DNA of 64,000 nucleotides from an uncultured Oscillospiraceae bacterium (GTDB lineage Bacteria; Bacillota; Clostridia; Oscillospirales; Oscillospiraceae), in NCBI GenBank assembly GCA_910587645.1, contig CAJUNA010000014.1, positions 1 through 64,000 of the forward strand, written 5' to 3'. The notes below the pieces were generated by a model. It was not told where the DNA came from. It was given only the letters and a program-made list of their open reading frames with translations, and did not search any database. Shown here in pieces: positions 19,434 to 30,421 of this stretch (its first letter is position 1; every line of letters starts with the position of its first letter). A program made the translations under genes and the position numbers.

Positions 19434-19600
19434 TATTAAACCGGCCCTGGGAAAGTGGAGGGGATAGATGAAAGCGGTTGCCTCTTGCATGCCACGCAAT
19501 GACGATACCAACAGGGCCGGCGTGGCGTACCTATGCGTTGGAATTCTTTTTTCCCGGTTGATTTTTTGAGAAGAAATGTTTTTGTAAGGAGGATTTTCCC
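19434..19600 (+). promoter_or_regulatory. Structured leader RNA of the nucleoside operon
   Basis: About 167-base 5' leader. Its first bases, CCGGCCCTG (19441-19449), pair perfectly with CAGGGCCGG (19512-19520), closing an about 80-base domain as a riboswitch P1 helix would. A second perfect pair, GCCACGC (19491-19497) with GCGTGGC (19520-19526), crosses the first, so the two are mutually exclusive or form a pseudoknot. CCAAC (19508-19512) can pair with GTTGG (19537-19541) just before a seven-T run at 19546-19552. It matches no riboswitch class I know; purine-riboswitch core motifs are absent. A 33-codon uORF runs through it. Confidence 0.45.
19468..19569 (+). CDS. Upstream ORF / candidate leader peptide (33 aa)
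   Basis: Starts ATG 19468 with GGAGGGG at 19457-19463 and stops TGA at 19567-19569, 31 bases before the BMP lipoprotein start. The peptide begins MKAVASCMPRND and ends in a hydrophobic stretch (YLCVGILFSRLIF). Its frame spans both alternative helices of the leader, so translation could decide which one forms. It is not a recognised family, and a chance ORF cannot be excluded. Confidence 0.4.
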   Translation: MKAVASCMPRNDDTNRAGVAYLCVGILFSRLIF

Positions 19601-20782
19601 ATGAAAAAACTGATTGCGGCACTTCTCGCCGGCTTGATGCTCCTGTCCCTGGCCGCCTGCGGCGGCAGCGGAAACGGTAGCGGAAACGGCAGCAGCGGCG
19701 ATATGAACGTCGCGATGGTCACCGACTCCGGCGATATCACCGACCAGAGCTTTAACCAGACCACCTATGAGACCGCTAAGAGCTGGTGCGAGAAGAACGG
19801 CGTTGCCTTTAACTACTACAAGCCCGAGAAGGACACCGATGAGGCCCGCAACGCCAGCATCGACCAGGCCGTGGCTGCCGGCGCTAACATTATCCTGCTG
19901 CCCGGTTATATGTTCGCCGCCTCCCTGGTGGCCCAGACCAACCTCTATCCCGATGTGAAGTTCATTGGCCTGGACGTGGGCGAGGGCGACCTGTGCGAGA
20001 AGGGCGTGGGCGCGGACTATGACTACAACCCCGCCAACTGGAACGTGGGCGACTACTACAACACCAAGAATACATACTGCGCTACCTACCAGGAGGAAAT
20101 CTCCGGCTTTATGGCTGGCTACGCCGCCGTTAAGCTGGGCTACCGCCACCTGGGCTTCCTGGGCGGCATGGACGTTCCCGCCGTGCGGCGCTTCGGCTAT
20201 GGCTACGTGCAGGGCGCCGACGCCGCTGCCGCCGAGCTGGGCTGCACCGGCGATGTGACTGTGGAATTCGTCTGCGGCGGCCAGTTCTTCGGCGACGCCG
20301 ACATCACCGCCGCCATGGATACCTGGTACAACACCCTGGGCGTGGAGCTGGTCTTTGCCTGCGGCGGCGGCATCTATACCTCCGCCGCTGAAGCCGCCGC
20401 CAAGGGGGGCGTGGGCGGCAAGGTTATCGGCGTGGACTCCGACCAGTCCTCCAAGATCGACAGCTACGCCGCGGGCATGACCGTCACCTCCGCCATGAAG
20501 GGCCTGGACGCTACCGTCAACATGCTGCTTACCGCCATCAAGGACGGCAAGTGGGGCGACTATGTGGGCAAAATCGAGAACCTGGGCATGGTCTCCGATG
20601 ATCCCAGCGAGAACTTCGTCCAGCTTCCCCTGGAAACCACCCAGTGGGCGGACGGCTTCACGAAGGATGACTACCTGGCCCTGGTCAAGGACATCCACGG
20701 CGGCAAGATCAGCATTTCCAACGACATCTCCGCCATGCCTTCCGTATCCGTTGTGGTCAACGACTACGGCAGCATTAAATAA
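19601..20782 (+). CDS. nupN: BMP/PnrA-family nucleoside-binding lipoprotein
   Basis: A 393-residue lipoprotein (LAAC lipobox, Cys20) followed by a Ser/Gly/Asn-rich linker and the BMP (PnrA-like) fold: AMVTDSGDITDQSFNQ near the start, then GANIILLPGYMF, GFLGGMDVPAVRRFGYGY and GVDSDQSS. This family captures purine and pyrimidine nucleosides for ABC import. TAAGGAGG lies 11 bases before ATG 19601. It opens an operon with an ATPase, two permeases and four nucleoside-breakdown enzymes, matching the Bacillus nupNOPQ order. The hairpin at 20804-20831 probably keeps this gene's mRNA in excess over the transporter genes. Confidence 0.93.
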   Translation: MKKLIAALLAGLMLLSLAACGGSGNGSGNGSSGDMNVAMVTDSGDITDQSFNQTTYETAKSWCEKNGVAFNYYKPEKDTDEARNASIDQAVAAGANIILLPGYMFAASLVAQTNLYPDVKFIGLDVGEGDLCEKGVGADYDYNPANWNVGDYYNTKNTYCATYQEEISGFMAGYAAVKLGYRHLGFLGGMDVPAVRRFGYGYVQGADAAAAELGCTGDVTVEFVCGGQFFGDADITAAMDTWYNTLGVELVFACGGGIYTSAAEAAAKGGVGGKVIGVDSDQSSKIDSYAAGMTVTSAMKGLDATVNMLLTAIKDGKWGDYVGKIENLGMVSDDPSENFVQLPLETTQWADGFTKDDYLALVKDIHGGKISISNDISAMPSVSVVVNDYGSIK

Positions 20783-20803
20783 GCTCGTTTAAGACGCGAG
20801 GGA

Positions 20804-20831
20804 CAACGGGAGCGCGCGGGCGCTCCCGTTG
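20804..20831 (+). terminator. Intercistronic hairpin after the binding protein
   Basis: Perfect 11-bp stem 20804-20814 with 20821-20831 and a 6-base loop, followed by CCTTTCC rather than a T-run. It probably acts as a partial terminator or RNase barrier. Confidence 0.6.
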
Positions 20832-20930
20832 CCTTTCCATAATGGCAGGATTTTTCCACGGGACGGCAGCGGAGCATGGAAAACCACGGATGACGAACCA
20901 TTTTATGAAGAAAGAGGAGGCGTGTAAGGT

Positions 20931-22468
<1,538 letters not shown>

Positions 22469-22472
<4 letters not shown>

Positions 22473-23596
22473 GCCAGGATTTGAGGAATAAGGAAAGCAT
22501 CCTGCGCAACAGCGGCTTTCAGACCATTCTGGCGTCCCTGCTGTGCATTGTGCTGGGGCTGCTGGTGGGATTCATCGTGCTGCTGGTCATCAACCCCTTG
22601 GGCGCGGCGGGGGCTATCGCGGCGATTTTGAAGAACTTCCTCTACTACCCCAGCAGCGCGGCGGCGATGAAGTATTTCGGCACAACCCTGGTTAACGCTT
22701 CCGCCCTGCTCATGTGCTCCCTGTCGGTGCTGTTCGCCTATAAGGTGGGCCTTTTTAACATCGGCGCGGCGGGGCAGTACGTGGTGGGTGCGGGCGCTTG
22801 CCTGTACTGCGCGCTGGGGCTGAAGCTGCCCTGGATCGTGTGCCTGCTGGCGGCAGTGGCCGCGGCGGCCCTGGCGGGCGGCATTTCCGGCGCGCTGAAG
22901 GCGTACTTCAACGTCAACGAGGTCATCTCCTGCATTATGCTCAACTGGATTTCCCTCTACTGCGTCAATATGCTCCTGGTCAACGTGAAGGAGCAGTCCA
23001 CGCCTTACACCACGCCCCTTACCAGCGGCAACAAGGGGGCGCTGCTGCCGAATATGGGGCTGGATAAGCTGTTCTCCAACAACGAGTTTGTTACCATCGG
23101 CCTGCCCCTGGCGGTGGCCATGGCCATTTTGGTCTGGGTGGTGCTGGAGAAAACGAAGTTCGGCTATGAGCTGAAGGCCACCGGCTTGAACAAACACGCC
23201 GCGAAATACTGCGGGATGAAGGAACAGCGCAATGTGATCCTGACCATGATGATCGCCGGAGGCCTGGCGGGCTTCGCGGCGGGTATCTACTACCTCACCG
23301 GCATCGAGCAGTGGATGGTCCAGCAGACCAGCGTACCAGCGATGGGCTTCAACGGCATCGCTGCGGCGTTCCTGGGCGGGCTGAACCCGATTGGGACCAT
23401 CTTCTCCTCCTACTTCATCCAGCATATCACCAGCGGCGGCACCTATGTGGATAAGAGCATGTACTGCTCCCAGATTTCCGATTTGATCTCCGCGTTCATC
23501 ATTTACCTGTGCGGCTTCGTCCTGTTCTTCCGGCTGTGGCTGAACCGCTGGCTGGACAAGCGGGACGGGAAGGCGAAGAAAGGAGGCAACGCGTAA
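22469..23596 (+). CDS. nupP: Nucleoside ABC transporter permease 1
   Basis: A 375-residue BPD_transp_2-type permease with about nine hydrophobic segments and the motif GLNKHAAKYCGM, which contacts the ATPase. It is the longer of the two permeases, as in nupP/yufP. ATG 22469 overlaps the ATPase stop (ATGA) and its own stop overlaps the next start (TAATG), so all three subunits are translationally coupled. Confidence 0.92.
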
Positions 23597-24537
23597 TGCT
23601 GCTGCTGATTCAATACACCCTCATCTTTGCGTCCGTGCTGGTGCTGGTGGCGCTGGGCGGCTGCTTCTCCGAGCACAGCGGCGTCATCAATATCGGCCTG
23701 GAGGGCATCATGGTTATGGGCGCGCTGGGCGGTGCGCTGATGATGAAATACCTGCCGGCGGGGACGCCCGCCCTGGTGATGATCCTGCTGGCCATCCTGG
23801 CGGCGGTGGCGGTGGGGATGCTGTTTTCCCTGCTGCTGGGCGTGGCGGCTATCCGGTTCAGCGCGGACCAGACCCTGGTGGGTACGGCCCTGAACCTGCT
23901 TGGCCCTGCCGCCGCCGTGGTGCTGGTGCGGGCCATCAATATGGCCGAGAGCGCCGACAATGTGTCCTCTACCGTGATGTATGGCCAGGCGAAAAAGGCG
24001 TTCCTCATGAACATCGGCCGGTTTGAATTTAACTGGTTCATGCTTATCGCCCTGCTGGTGCTTATCGCTTCCTTTATCGTGCTGTACAAGACCCGCTTCG
24101 GCCTGCGGCTTATGGCCTGCGGCGAGCATCCCCAGGCGGCGGACTCCGTGGGCATCAACGTCTATAAGATGCGCTACGCCGGGGTGCTGATCTCCGGCGC
24201 CCTGGGCGGCTTGGGCGGCCTGGTTTATATTACCGCCGGCGTGAGCGAGTGGAAGTTTGAAAACGGCGTGGCGGGCTTCGGCTTCCTGGCATTGGCCGTC
24301 ATGATCTTCGGGCAGTGGAAGCCGGTGAACATCGGGCTGGCGGCGCTGCTGTTCGGATTATTCCGGGCGCTGTCCAACGTGTATACCGGGTTCCCCACGC
24401 TGGTGGCGCTGAAGCTGCCCAGCTCCCTTTACAATATGCTGCCCTACATTATTTCCCTGGTGGTGCTGGTGTTCGTGTCCAAAAAATCCAGGGCGCCTAA
24501 GGCGGAGGGGATTCCCTACGACAAGGGGCAGCGTTAA
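23596..24537 (+). CDS. nupQ: Nucleoside ABC transporter permease 2
   Basis: A 313-residue BPD_transp_2-type permease with about eight hydrophobic segments; [13 protein letters not shown] near the N-terminus and [13 protein letters not shown] are typical. ATG 23596 is chosen because AAAGGAGG precedes it and the TAATG overlap is tight. The longer frame from 23509 is only the antisense-biased extension through the upstream gene. Confidence 0.92.
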   Translation: MLLLIQYTLIFASVLVLVALGGCFSEHSGVINIGLEGIMVMGALGGALMMKYLPAGTPALVMILLAILAAVAVGMLFSLLLGVAAIRFSADQTLVGTALNLLGPAAAVVLVRAINMAESADNVSSTVMYGQAKKAFLMNIGRFEFNWFMLIALLVLIASFIVLYKTRFGLRLMACGEHPQAADSVGINVYKMRYAGVLISGALGGLGGLVYITAGVSEWKFENGVAGFGFLALAVMIFGQWKPVNIGLAALLFGLFRALSNVYTGFPTLVALKLPSSLYNMLPYIISLVVLVFVSKKSRAPKAEGIPYDKGQR

Positions 24538-24563
24538 TTTTGAGACAGGATGGTGGAAAGATT

Positions 24564-25346
24564 ATGAAAAATTATTCCGAGGACGCAAACCGACTCTACC
24601 ATATCCAGGTGGCCCCCGGCGAGGTGGGCCGGTACGTCATCCTCCCAGGCGACCCGAAGCGGTGCGCGAAGATCGCCCAGTACTTTGCCGATCCCGTCCT
24701 GGTGGCGGACAACCGGGAATATGTGACCTACACCGGAACCCTGGACGGGGTGAAGGTCAGCGTTACCTCTACCGGCATCGGAGGGCCTTCGGCTTCCATC
24801 GCCATGGAAGAGCTTGTCCGCTGCGGCGCGGACACCTTTGTGCGGGTGGGCACCTGCGGCGGGATGCAGGCGCCGGTGAAAAGCGGCGGCATCGTTGTCG
24901 CTACTGGCGCCATCCGCATGGAGGGTACCAGCCGGGAGTACGCGCCTATGGAGTTCCCCGCCGTGGCGGATTTGGAGGTCACCAACGCCTTGGTGGCCGC
25001 CGCGAAAGAGAAGGGGTTCGATTTCCACACCGGCGTGGTCCAGTGCAAGGACTCCTTCTATGGGCAGCATGAGCCGGAGGTCAAGCCGGTCAGTTATGAA
25101 CTGCTCAATAAATGGGAAGCATGGAAGAGGCTGGGCTGCCTGGCTTCCGAAATGGAGTCGGCGGCGCTGTTCGTGGTGGCGAGCTGCCTGCGGGTGCGCT
25201 GCGGGTCCTGCTTCCTGGTGGTGGCGAATCAGGAGCGGGAGAAGCTGGGGCTGGAAAACCCTGTGGTCCACGACACCGATGGGCCTATCCAGGTGGCTGT
25301 GGAAGCGATCCGGAAGCTGATCCGAGCAGACCAGGACAAATCATAA
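24564..25346 (+). CDS. udp: Uridine phosphorylase
   Basis: A 260-residue PNP_UDP_1 family enzyme that splits uridine or deoxyuridine with phosphate. It shows [12 protein letters not shown] (phosphate loop), [25 protein letters not shown] and the ribose-binding [13 protein letters not shown] 24564 gives the family's normal N-terminus; the site upstream is weak. It stands between transporter and deoC, fitting stepwise breakdown of imported nucleosides. Confidence 0.93.
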   Translation: MKNYSEDANRLYHIQVAPGEVGRYVILPGDPKRCAKIAQYFADPVLVADNREYVTYTGTLDGVKVSVTSTGIGGPSASIAMEELVRCGADTFVRVGTCGGMQAPVKSGGIVVATGAIRMEGTSREYAPMEFPAVADLEVTNALVAAAKEKGFDFHTGVVQCKDSFYGQHEPEVKPVSYELLNKWEAWKRLGCLASEMESAALFVVASCLRVRCGSCFLVVANQEREKLGLENPVVHDTDGPIQVAVEAIRKLIRADQDKS

Positions 25347-25361
25347 GGAGGCCTTTGCCAT

Positions 25362-26027
25362 ATGGACGTGAAGGAAATTTTGAAGCATGTAGACCACACC
25401 CTGCTCTTGCAGCCCTCTACCTGGGCGGAAATCAAGCAGATCTGCGATGACGCCGTGAAGTACGGCACGGCGTCCGTGTGCATCCCGCCCTGCTATGTGA
25501 AGGAAGCCAGCGGGTACTTGCAGGGGAAAATGGCCGTCTGCACCGTCATCGGCTTCCCCAATGGGAACGTGACTACCGCCGTCAAGGCCTTCGAGACCAA
25601 GGACGCCATTGCCAACGGCGCATCGGAAATCGATATGGTCATCAACATTGGCTGGCTGCGGGACGGGCGGTTCGACCTGGTGGAAAATGAAATCCGGACG
25701 CTGAAAGCCGCCTGCGGGGATAAGGTTTTAAAGGTGATTATCGAAACCTGCCTGCTGACCGAAGCGGAAAAGGTTAAAATGTGCGAGCTGGTCACCAACG
25801 CCGGCGCGGACTATATTAAGACCTCCACCGGCTTCTCCAAGGGCGGGGCAACCTTCGCGGATGTGGAGCTGTTCGCCAAGCATGTGGGCCCCAACGTGAA
25901 GATCAAGGCCGCAGGAGGCATTTCCTCCCTGGACGATGCGGAGAAGTTCCTCTCCCTGGGCGCAGACCGCCTGGGCACCAGCCGGATTGTGAAGCTGGTG
26001 AAAAACGAGGAAGCTTCCGGCTATTGA
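25362..26027 (+). CDS. deoC: Deoxyribose-phosphate aldolase
   Basis: A 221-residue class I aldolase that splits 2-deoxyribose-5-phosphate into acetaldehyde and glyceraldehyde-3-phosphate. The Schiff-base lysine is Lys153 in YIKTSTGF. Asp91 (EIDMVINIG) and Lys182 (IKAAGGI) complete the catalytic set. ATAAGGAGG precedes ATG 25362, 15 bases after udp. Confidence 0.97.
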   Translation: MDVKEILKHVDHTLLLQPSTWAEIKQICDDAVKYGTASVCIPPCYVKEASGYLQGKMAVCTVIGFPNGNVTTAVKAFETKDAIANGASEIDMVINIGWLRDGRFDLVENEIRTLKAACGDKVLKVIIETCLLTEAEKVKMCELVTNAGADYIKTSTGFSKGGATFADVELFAKHVGPNVKIKAAGGISSLDDAEKFLSLGADRLGTSRIVKLVKNEEASGY

Positions 26028-26042
26028 GAAAGGAGGCCTGTG

Positions 26043-26462
26043 ATGGAAAAAGAGCTTGTGCAGCGCATGATTGACCTTGCCGTCAAGCAGATGGATTTTT
26101 CCTACGTCCCCTACTCCCATTTCCATGTAGGCGCCGCCCTGCTGGCCCAGGATGGAAAGCTTTACGGCGGCTGCAACATTGAGAACGCCGCCTACGGCCC
26201 TACCAACTGCGCCGAGCGCACTGCCTTTTTTAAGGCCGTCAGCGAGGGGGAGCGGCGGTTTGCCGCTATCTGCATCGTTGGCGGCAAGGAGGGAGTGCTC
26301 ACAGAATATGCCGCCCCCTGCGGCGTGTGCCGGCAGGTGATGATGGAGTTCTGCGACCCGGATACCTTCCAGATCATCCTGGCTACCAGCCGGGAGCAGT
26401 ATGAAATTTTTACCCTGGGGGAGCTGCTGCCCATGGGCTTCGGGCCGGATAACCTGGCATGA
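26043..26462 (+). CDS. cdd: Cytidine deaminase
   Basis: A 139-residue homotetrameric-type enzyme converting cytidine and deoxycytidine to uridine forms, which feed uridine phosphorylase. Zinc ligands are Cys56 (with catalytic Glu58 in NCAERTA) and Cys93/Cys96 in APCGVCRQ. ATG 26043 is preferred over GTG 26040 because AAAGGAGG (26029-26036) is then correctly spaced. Confidence 0.96.
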   Translation: MEKELVQRMIDLAVKQMDFSYVPYSHFHVGAALLAQDGKLYGGCNIENAAYGPTNCAERTAFFKAVSEGERRFAAICIVGGKEGVLTEYAAPCGVCRQVMMEFCDPDTFQIILATSREQYEIFTLGELLPMGFGPDNLA

Positions 26463-26494
26463 AGGGGCGAACCTAAGAGAGGACGGAGGAAATT

Positions 26495-27316
26495 ATGCAT
26501 ACAGTATATGAAAAACTGAAAACCTGCCTGGACAGTGTCCGGGCCAAGACGGATTTTACACCGGAAACCGCCCTGATCCTCGGTTCTGGCCTGGGGGATT
26601 ACGCGGAGGAAATCCAGATTGAACAGACGATCGACTACACCAGCATCGAGGGGTTTCCCACCTCTACGGTGGCGGGGCATAAGGGGCGGTTTGTCCTTGG
26701 CTATGTCCAGGGTGTGCCCGTGGTGGTTATGCAGGGGCGGGTTCACTACTACGAAGGGTACCCTATGTCCGATGTGGTGCTGCCTACGCGGCTGATGGGC
26801 CTGATGGGGGCGAAGAAGCTGATCCTTACCAACGCGGCGGGAGGCATCAATACCAGCTTTCAGCCGGGATGCTTTATGCTGCTGACGGATCACATCACTA
26901 CCGGCATACCCAGTCCGCTCATCGGGCCGAACCTGGATGAGCTTGGCCCCCGGTTCCCCGATATGAGCGAGGTCTATAGCCGCCGGATGCGGGAGATCAT
27001 CAAGGGCGAGGCGGCAAGGCTGAACCTTCCCCTCCATGAGGGCGTATATGTCCAGCTTACCGGGCCAGCCTATGAGACCCCGGCGGAAATCCGTATGTGC
27101 CGTGCCTGGGGCGGCGACGCGGTGGGCATGAGCACCGCCTGCGAAGCTATGGCGGCGAACCATATGGGGTTGGAGGTTTGCGGTATTTCCTGCATCACAA
27201 ACCTTGCCGCAGGGATGAGCCAGCAGCCCTTGGATCACAAGGAGGTTCAGGAGACGGCGGACCGGGTGGCGGTACAGTTCAAGCAGTTGATTACCGCAAT
27301 CATTGGCAGTATATAA
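26495..27316 (+). CDS. punA: Purine nucleoside phosphorylase, trimeric (PunA/XapA) type
   Basis: A 273-residue enzyme that phosphorolyses inosine and guanosine. It shows LILGSGLGDYAEEI (phosphate loop), the GRVHYYEGYPM motif, LTNAAGGIN and GPAYETPAEIRM. It closes the operon before the terminator at 27326-27361. A second, unrelated PNP (DeoD type) lies at 32245-32961, so the cell can process both guanosine/inosine and adenosine. No phosphopentomutase gene is in this operon. Confidence 0.95.
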   Translation: MHTVYEKLKTCLDSVRAKTDFTPETALILGSGLGDYAEEIQIEQTIDYTSIEGFPTSTVAGHKGRFVLGYVQGVPVVVMQGRVHYYEGYPMSDVVLPTRLMGLMGAKKLILTNAAGGINTSFQPGCFMLLTDHITTGIPSPLIGPNLDELGPRFPDMSEVYSRRMREIIKGEAARLNLPLHEGVYVQLTGPAYETPAEIRMCRAWGGDAVGMSTACEAMAANHMGLEVCGISCITNLAAGMSQQPLDHKEVQETADRVAVQFKQLITAIIGSI

Positions 27317-27325
27317 ATTCAAATA

Positions 27326-27361
27326 GGAAAACCGGAGGGCGTACAGGCCCTCCGGTTTTCC
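27326..27361. terminator. Bidirectional terminator between punA and rlmH
   Basis: Perfect 15-bp stem 27326-27340 with 27347-27361 and 5-base loop; TTTT in both directions. Confidence 0.9.
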
Positions 27362-27843
27362 TATTTGTGGTATTTTCCGCCCTCTAAAATTTGAAACCCC
27401 CGGTAAATCTGTTCCAACACCATCACCCGCGCCAGATGGTGGGGGAACGTCATGGGAGACATGCTCAGTTGAACCCAGGCTTCGCTTTTCAGCCCGGGAT
27501 CCAGGCCGAAGGAACCGCCGATAACAAAGGCCAAGCATTTCTCCCCGCGGTTGGCCCATGTGCCCAGCAACTGCGCCAGCCCCTCGCTGGAGCGGAGACG
27601 GCCCTCTATGCACAGCGCGATCATGCTGCTCCCCGGCGGAAGCTTGGTGCGGATGGCGTCCGCTTCCTTCCCTAAGGCGCGGCTGATTTCGGCAGGGGAG
27701 GGGGCTTCCGGCAAACGCTGCTCCGGCAGTTCCACCACCTCCAGGTGGCAGTAGCGGCCCAGGCGTTTGGCGTATTCTGCCGCCGCATCGATGTAGAAAC
27801 GCTCCTTCATCTTCCCAACACATATCAGCATGATCCGCTGCAT
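27361..27843 (-). CDS. rlmH: 23S rRNA pseudouridine-1915 N3-methyltransferase
   Basis: A 160-residue SPOUT methyltransferase acting on helix 69 of the 50S subunit. The knotted C-terminal half shows FVIGGSFGLDP and LSMSPMTFPHHLARVMVLEQIYRG, the classic RlmH signature. ATG 27843 lies inside the end of the MBL hydrolase gene (19-base overlap), so the two are co-translated. The terminator stem begins at its stop codon. Confidence 0.96.
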   Translation of the reverse strand: MQRIMLICVGKMKERFYIDAAAEYAKRLGRYCHLEVVELPEQRLPEAPSPAEISRALGKEADAIRTKLPPGSSMIALCIEGRLRSSEGLAQLLGTWANRGEKCLAFVIGGSFGLDPGLKSEAWVQLSMSPMTFPHHLARVMVLEQIYRGFQILEGGKYHK

Positions 27844-28622
27844 GGCTTGTCCTCCAGTATGTAGGCGCGGCTAACTTCCAGCCGGGGGGCGGCCTCCAGC
27901 ACCGCGCCAAGCCCCGCCAGGGCTGCGCCTACTTCCGCCAGGGCCGTCTGAGGGGTGTTGTTCTCCTCACTCAGGTGGGCCAGCACCACCGTCCGGGTCC
28001 CGGCCCGGACGCTTCCGGCGGCGTAGGCGGCGGCGTCTCCGTTGCTTAAATGGCCCTGTGGGCCTAATATCCGCTGCTTAAGATAATAGGGATACCGGCC
28101 CGCCCGGAGGAGTTCTATGTCGTGGTTGCTTTCCAGCAATAACAGGTCTGCCCCCAGCAGGCGATCCCCAGCTTCCTCCGTGATGTACCCGGTGTCCGTG
28201 AGATAGCCTATCCGGCCCTCCGGCGTGGTGATGTGCCAGGCGGCGCTGCCGGGGCAGTCGTGGCTGGTGGGCAGGATTTCCGCTTCCACTTCGCCGAACC
28301 GGATACTCTCTCCGTAGGCCAGCGGGTGCAGTAAGGGTTCGATCCCGGCGATACGGTAGGCGAGCCGCCGGGAGACGGCGGGGGTGCAGAAAATAGGGGT
28401 ACTGTGCCGTTTGACGTAGGTCTCCAGGCCTTTGATGTGGTCGCCGTGCTCATGGGTAATCAAAATCCCCGCCAGGCTGTCTGCCGCCAGGCCCAGGGTA
28501 GCCATGGCCTGGCACAGCCGTTTGCAGGAGAGGCCCATGTCAATGAGCAAATGCAGATCCCCTCGGGAAAGCAGCGCCGCGTTGCCCGAGGACCCGCTGG
28601 CCAGGGTGCGGAATGTGGTCAT
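27825..28622 (-). CDS. MBL-fold hydrolase of the YycJ/WalJ type
   Basis: A 265-residue metallo-beta-lactamase-fold protein with metal motif THEHGDH, TSHDCPGS and TDTGYI; it opens with FRTLASGSSGN, typical of YycJ/WalJ proteins near rlmH in Firmicutes. The role is probably nuclease-like in DNA replication or repair. ATG 28622 is preceded by GGAGGAG 5 bases upstream. The frame stays open to 28871, but that part is a broken acetyltransferase in another frame. Confidence 0.9.
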   Translation of the reverse strand: MTTFRTLASGSSGNAALLSRGDLHLLIDMGLSCKRLCQAMATLGLAADSLAGILITHEHGDHIKGLETYVKRHSTPIFCTPAVSRRLAYRIAGIEPLLHPLAYGESIRFGEVEAEILPTSHDCPGSAAWHITTPEGRIGYLTDTGYITEEAGDRLLGADLLLLESNHDIELLRAGRYPYYLKQRILGPQGHLSNGDAAAYAAGSVRAGTRTVVLAHLSEENNTPQTALAEVGAALAGLGAVLEAAPRLEVSRAYILEDKPCSGSC

Positions 28623-28656
28623 AGATGCTCCTCCCTGCTTCAAAAATCTGCGGCGC

Positions 28657-28860
28657 CTATCGTACAATTGCCAGCATGGCAGCGTCATGAAATTCCTGGC
28701 CGAAGGGATAGCAGCGGAGGATTCCCTCCCGCTGGCAGCCATTCTTCTCCAGGACGCGGAGGGAAGCCGTGTTCTCCACACGGACAAGCCCCTACGCTCC
28801 AGGTAAAGACCAGCTTCCGCCAGGCATAACAAACCAGCCTCGAAAAACAACTCTTTCCGA
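28657..28860 (-). pseudogene. GNAT acetyltransferase remnant
   Basis: Reading the minus strand from 28788 to the TAG at 28657-28659 gives a good C-terminal part of a RimJ/RimL-like GNAT enzyme: RVENTASLRVLEKNGCQREG, then ILRCYPFGQEFHDAAMLAI. A stop lies just upstream in this frame. The adjoining sequence (about 28790-28860) continues in another frame as AGLYLERRGL, so at least one frameshift is present. The N-terminal two-thirds is missing because murA ends at 28881. Confidence 0.7.
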
Positions 28861-28880
28861 GACTGGCACAAAAAATGCCG

Positions 28881-30179
28881 TTAACCTGCGTTGCTGACTA
28901 GCAGCTCTTCTTCCGGAAGCTCCACCGAACGGATGCGGCCTCCCACGCCACGGATTTTGCCGATGACGTCCTCATAGCCCCGCTCAATGTACTGCACGTT
29001 GGTAATCTCGCTGATGCCGTGGGCTGCCAGGGCCGCAATCAGCATGGCCGCCCCCGCACGGAGGTCGCAGGCCTCCAACTGCGCGCCGGTCAAACGCTCT
29101 ACGCCCTCAATGATGGCTAAATTGCCATCCACTTGAATCTGCGCGCCCATACGCTTGAACTCATCGGTGTAGCGGAAGCGGGTGTTCCACACGCTGTCAG
29201 TGATGATGCTGGTTCCCCGGGCTAAGCACAGCGCCGCTGCGATTTGGGGCTGCATGTCCGTAGGGAAGCCAGGATAGGGCATGGTCTTGATATTGGCGCG
29301 CACTAAGGGGCCGATGCGGCTGACCACCAGGTTGTCGTCCTCCTCGTAGATGTCCACGCCCATTTCGCTCATCTTCGCGGCAATGCAGTCCATATGCTTG
29401 GGGATGATGTTGCGCAGCTTGACCTCCCCGCCGCAGGCCGCTACGGCGGCCATATAGGTGCCCGCCTCGATCTGGTCGGGGATGATGGAGTAGCTGCCGC
29501 CCCGCAGGATGCTGACCCCCCGGACCTTGATAACATCGGTGCCCGCCCCCATGATGTTGGCCCCCATGGAGTTGAGGAAGTTGGCTACATCCACGATATG
29601 CGGCTCTTTGGCCGCGTTTTCGATCACGGTCATACCGTCCGCCATGGCGGCGGCAAGCATGATGTTGATAGTGGCCCCTACAGAGACCTTGTCGAAGAAA
29701 ATGCTGGCTCCACGGACCCGGCCGCCCTCAGCCTGGGCGGTGACAAAGCCGCTCTGGGTGTCCACATGGGCGCCCAAGGCGCGGAAGCCCTTTAAGTGCT
29801 GGTCAATGGGCCGGGTACTGCCAAAATCGCAGCCGCCGGGCAGGGATACGTCCGCCAGGCCGAACCGGCCCAGCAGAGCCCCCAACATATAATAGGAGGC
29901 ACGGCAGCGGCGGGCGGATTCATAGGGTACCCGGCCATTGCGGAGACGGGAGCTGTCAATCTCTACCGTGTTGGGATTGACATAACGTACTTTTGCGCCT
30001 AAATCCTGCAAAACACCCAGCAGGAGGGTTACATCGCTGATCTGGGGCATGTTCTCAATGCGGCAGGGGCCGCTGACCATCAGGGCCGCGGGAATGATGG
30101 CTACAGCGGCGTTTTTCGCGCCGCTAATGGGGATTTCTCCAAACAAGGGCCGTCCGCCCTCGACAATATACTTGGTCAA
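28881..30179 (-). CDS. murA: UDP-N-acetylglucosamine 1-carboxyvinyltransferase
   Basis: A 432-residue enzyme adding phosphoenolpyruvate to UDP-GlcNAc, the first committed step of peptidoglycan synthesis. It has GAKNAAV near residue 20 and the active-site Cys117 in LPGGCDFGSTRPIDQH, with GFPTDMQPQ later. A Cys at this place predicts fosfomycin sensitivity. The rest matches the EPT domain at full length. Confidence 0.96.
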   Translation of the reverse strand: MTKYIVEGGRPLFGEIPISGAKNAAVAIIPAALMVSGPCRIENMPQISDVTLLLGVLQDLGAKVRYVNPNTVEIDSSRLRNGRVPYESARRCRASYYMLGALLGRFGLADVSLPGGCDFGSTRPIDQHLKGFRALGAHVDTQSGFVTAQAEGGRVRGASIFFDKVSVGATINIMLAAAMADGMTVIENAAKEPHIVDVANFLNSMGANIMGAGTDVIKVRGVSILRGGSYSIIPDQIEAGTYMAAVAACGGEVKLRNIIPKHMDCIAAKMSEMGVDIYEEDDNLVVSRIGPLVRANIKTMPYPGFPTDMQPQIAAALCLARGTSIITDSVWNTRFRYTDEFKRMGAQIQVDGNLAIIEGVERLTGAQLEACDLRAGAAMLIAALAAHGISEITNVQYIERGYEDVIGKIRGVGGRIRSVELPEEELLVSNAG

Positions 30180-30292
30180 AGGATCGCACCTCTTTAATAA
30201 TATATGGCCTACACAGGTACAGTTTACCCAGGCCGGAACACTTCATACCGAAAAATGCGGCAATCTGTGGACATAATCATAGATACTAGGAT

Positions 30293-30320
30293 AGTATAAC
30301 AGGTTTTCCAATAAAAGCAA
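30293..30320 (-). promoter_or_regulatory. Promoter of murA
   Basis: Minus strand: TTGCTT (30320-30315), 16-bp spacer, TATACT (30298-30293) with an upstream TGT extension. The leader to murA is about 105 bases. Confidence 0.5.
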
Positions 30321-30384
30321 TGGGGAAGTATGAAATAAATTAATAAACTTTTAATAATTCCCGGTGAGATTTTGGAAAAACAGT

Positions 30385-30415
30385 AAAAAAATCGCGGGAG
30401 GGGATGCCTCCCGCG
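30385..30415 (-). terminator. Terminator of the AraC-family gene
   Basis: Perfect 9-bp GC-rich stem (30393-30401 with 30407-30415), followed on the minus strand by a run of T's (30391-30385). Confidence 0.85.
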
Positions 30416-30421
30416 GCTGTG

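Noticed and set aside
28623-28871. N-terminal extension of the WalJ-like hydrolase
   Set aside because: The ribosome site is at 28622, and the upstream part is a GNAT remnant in a different frame.
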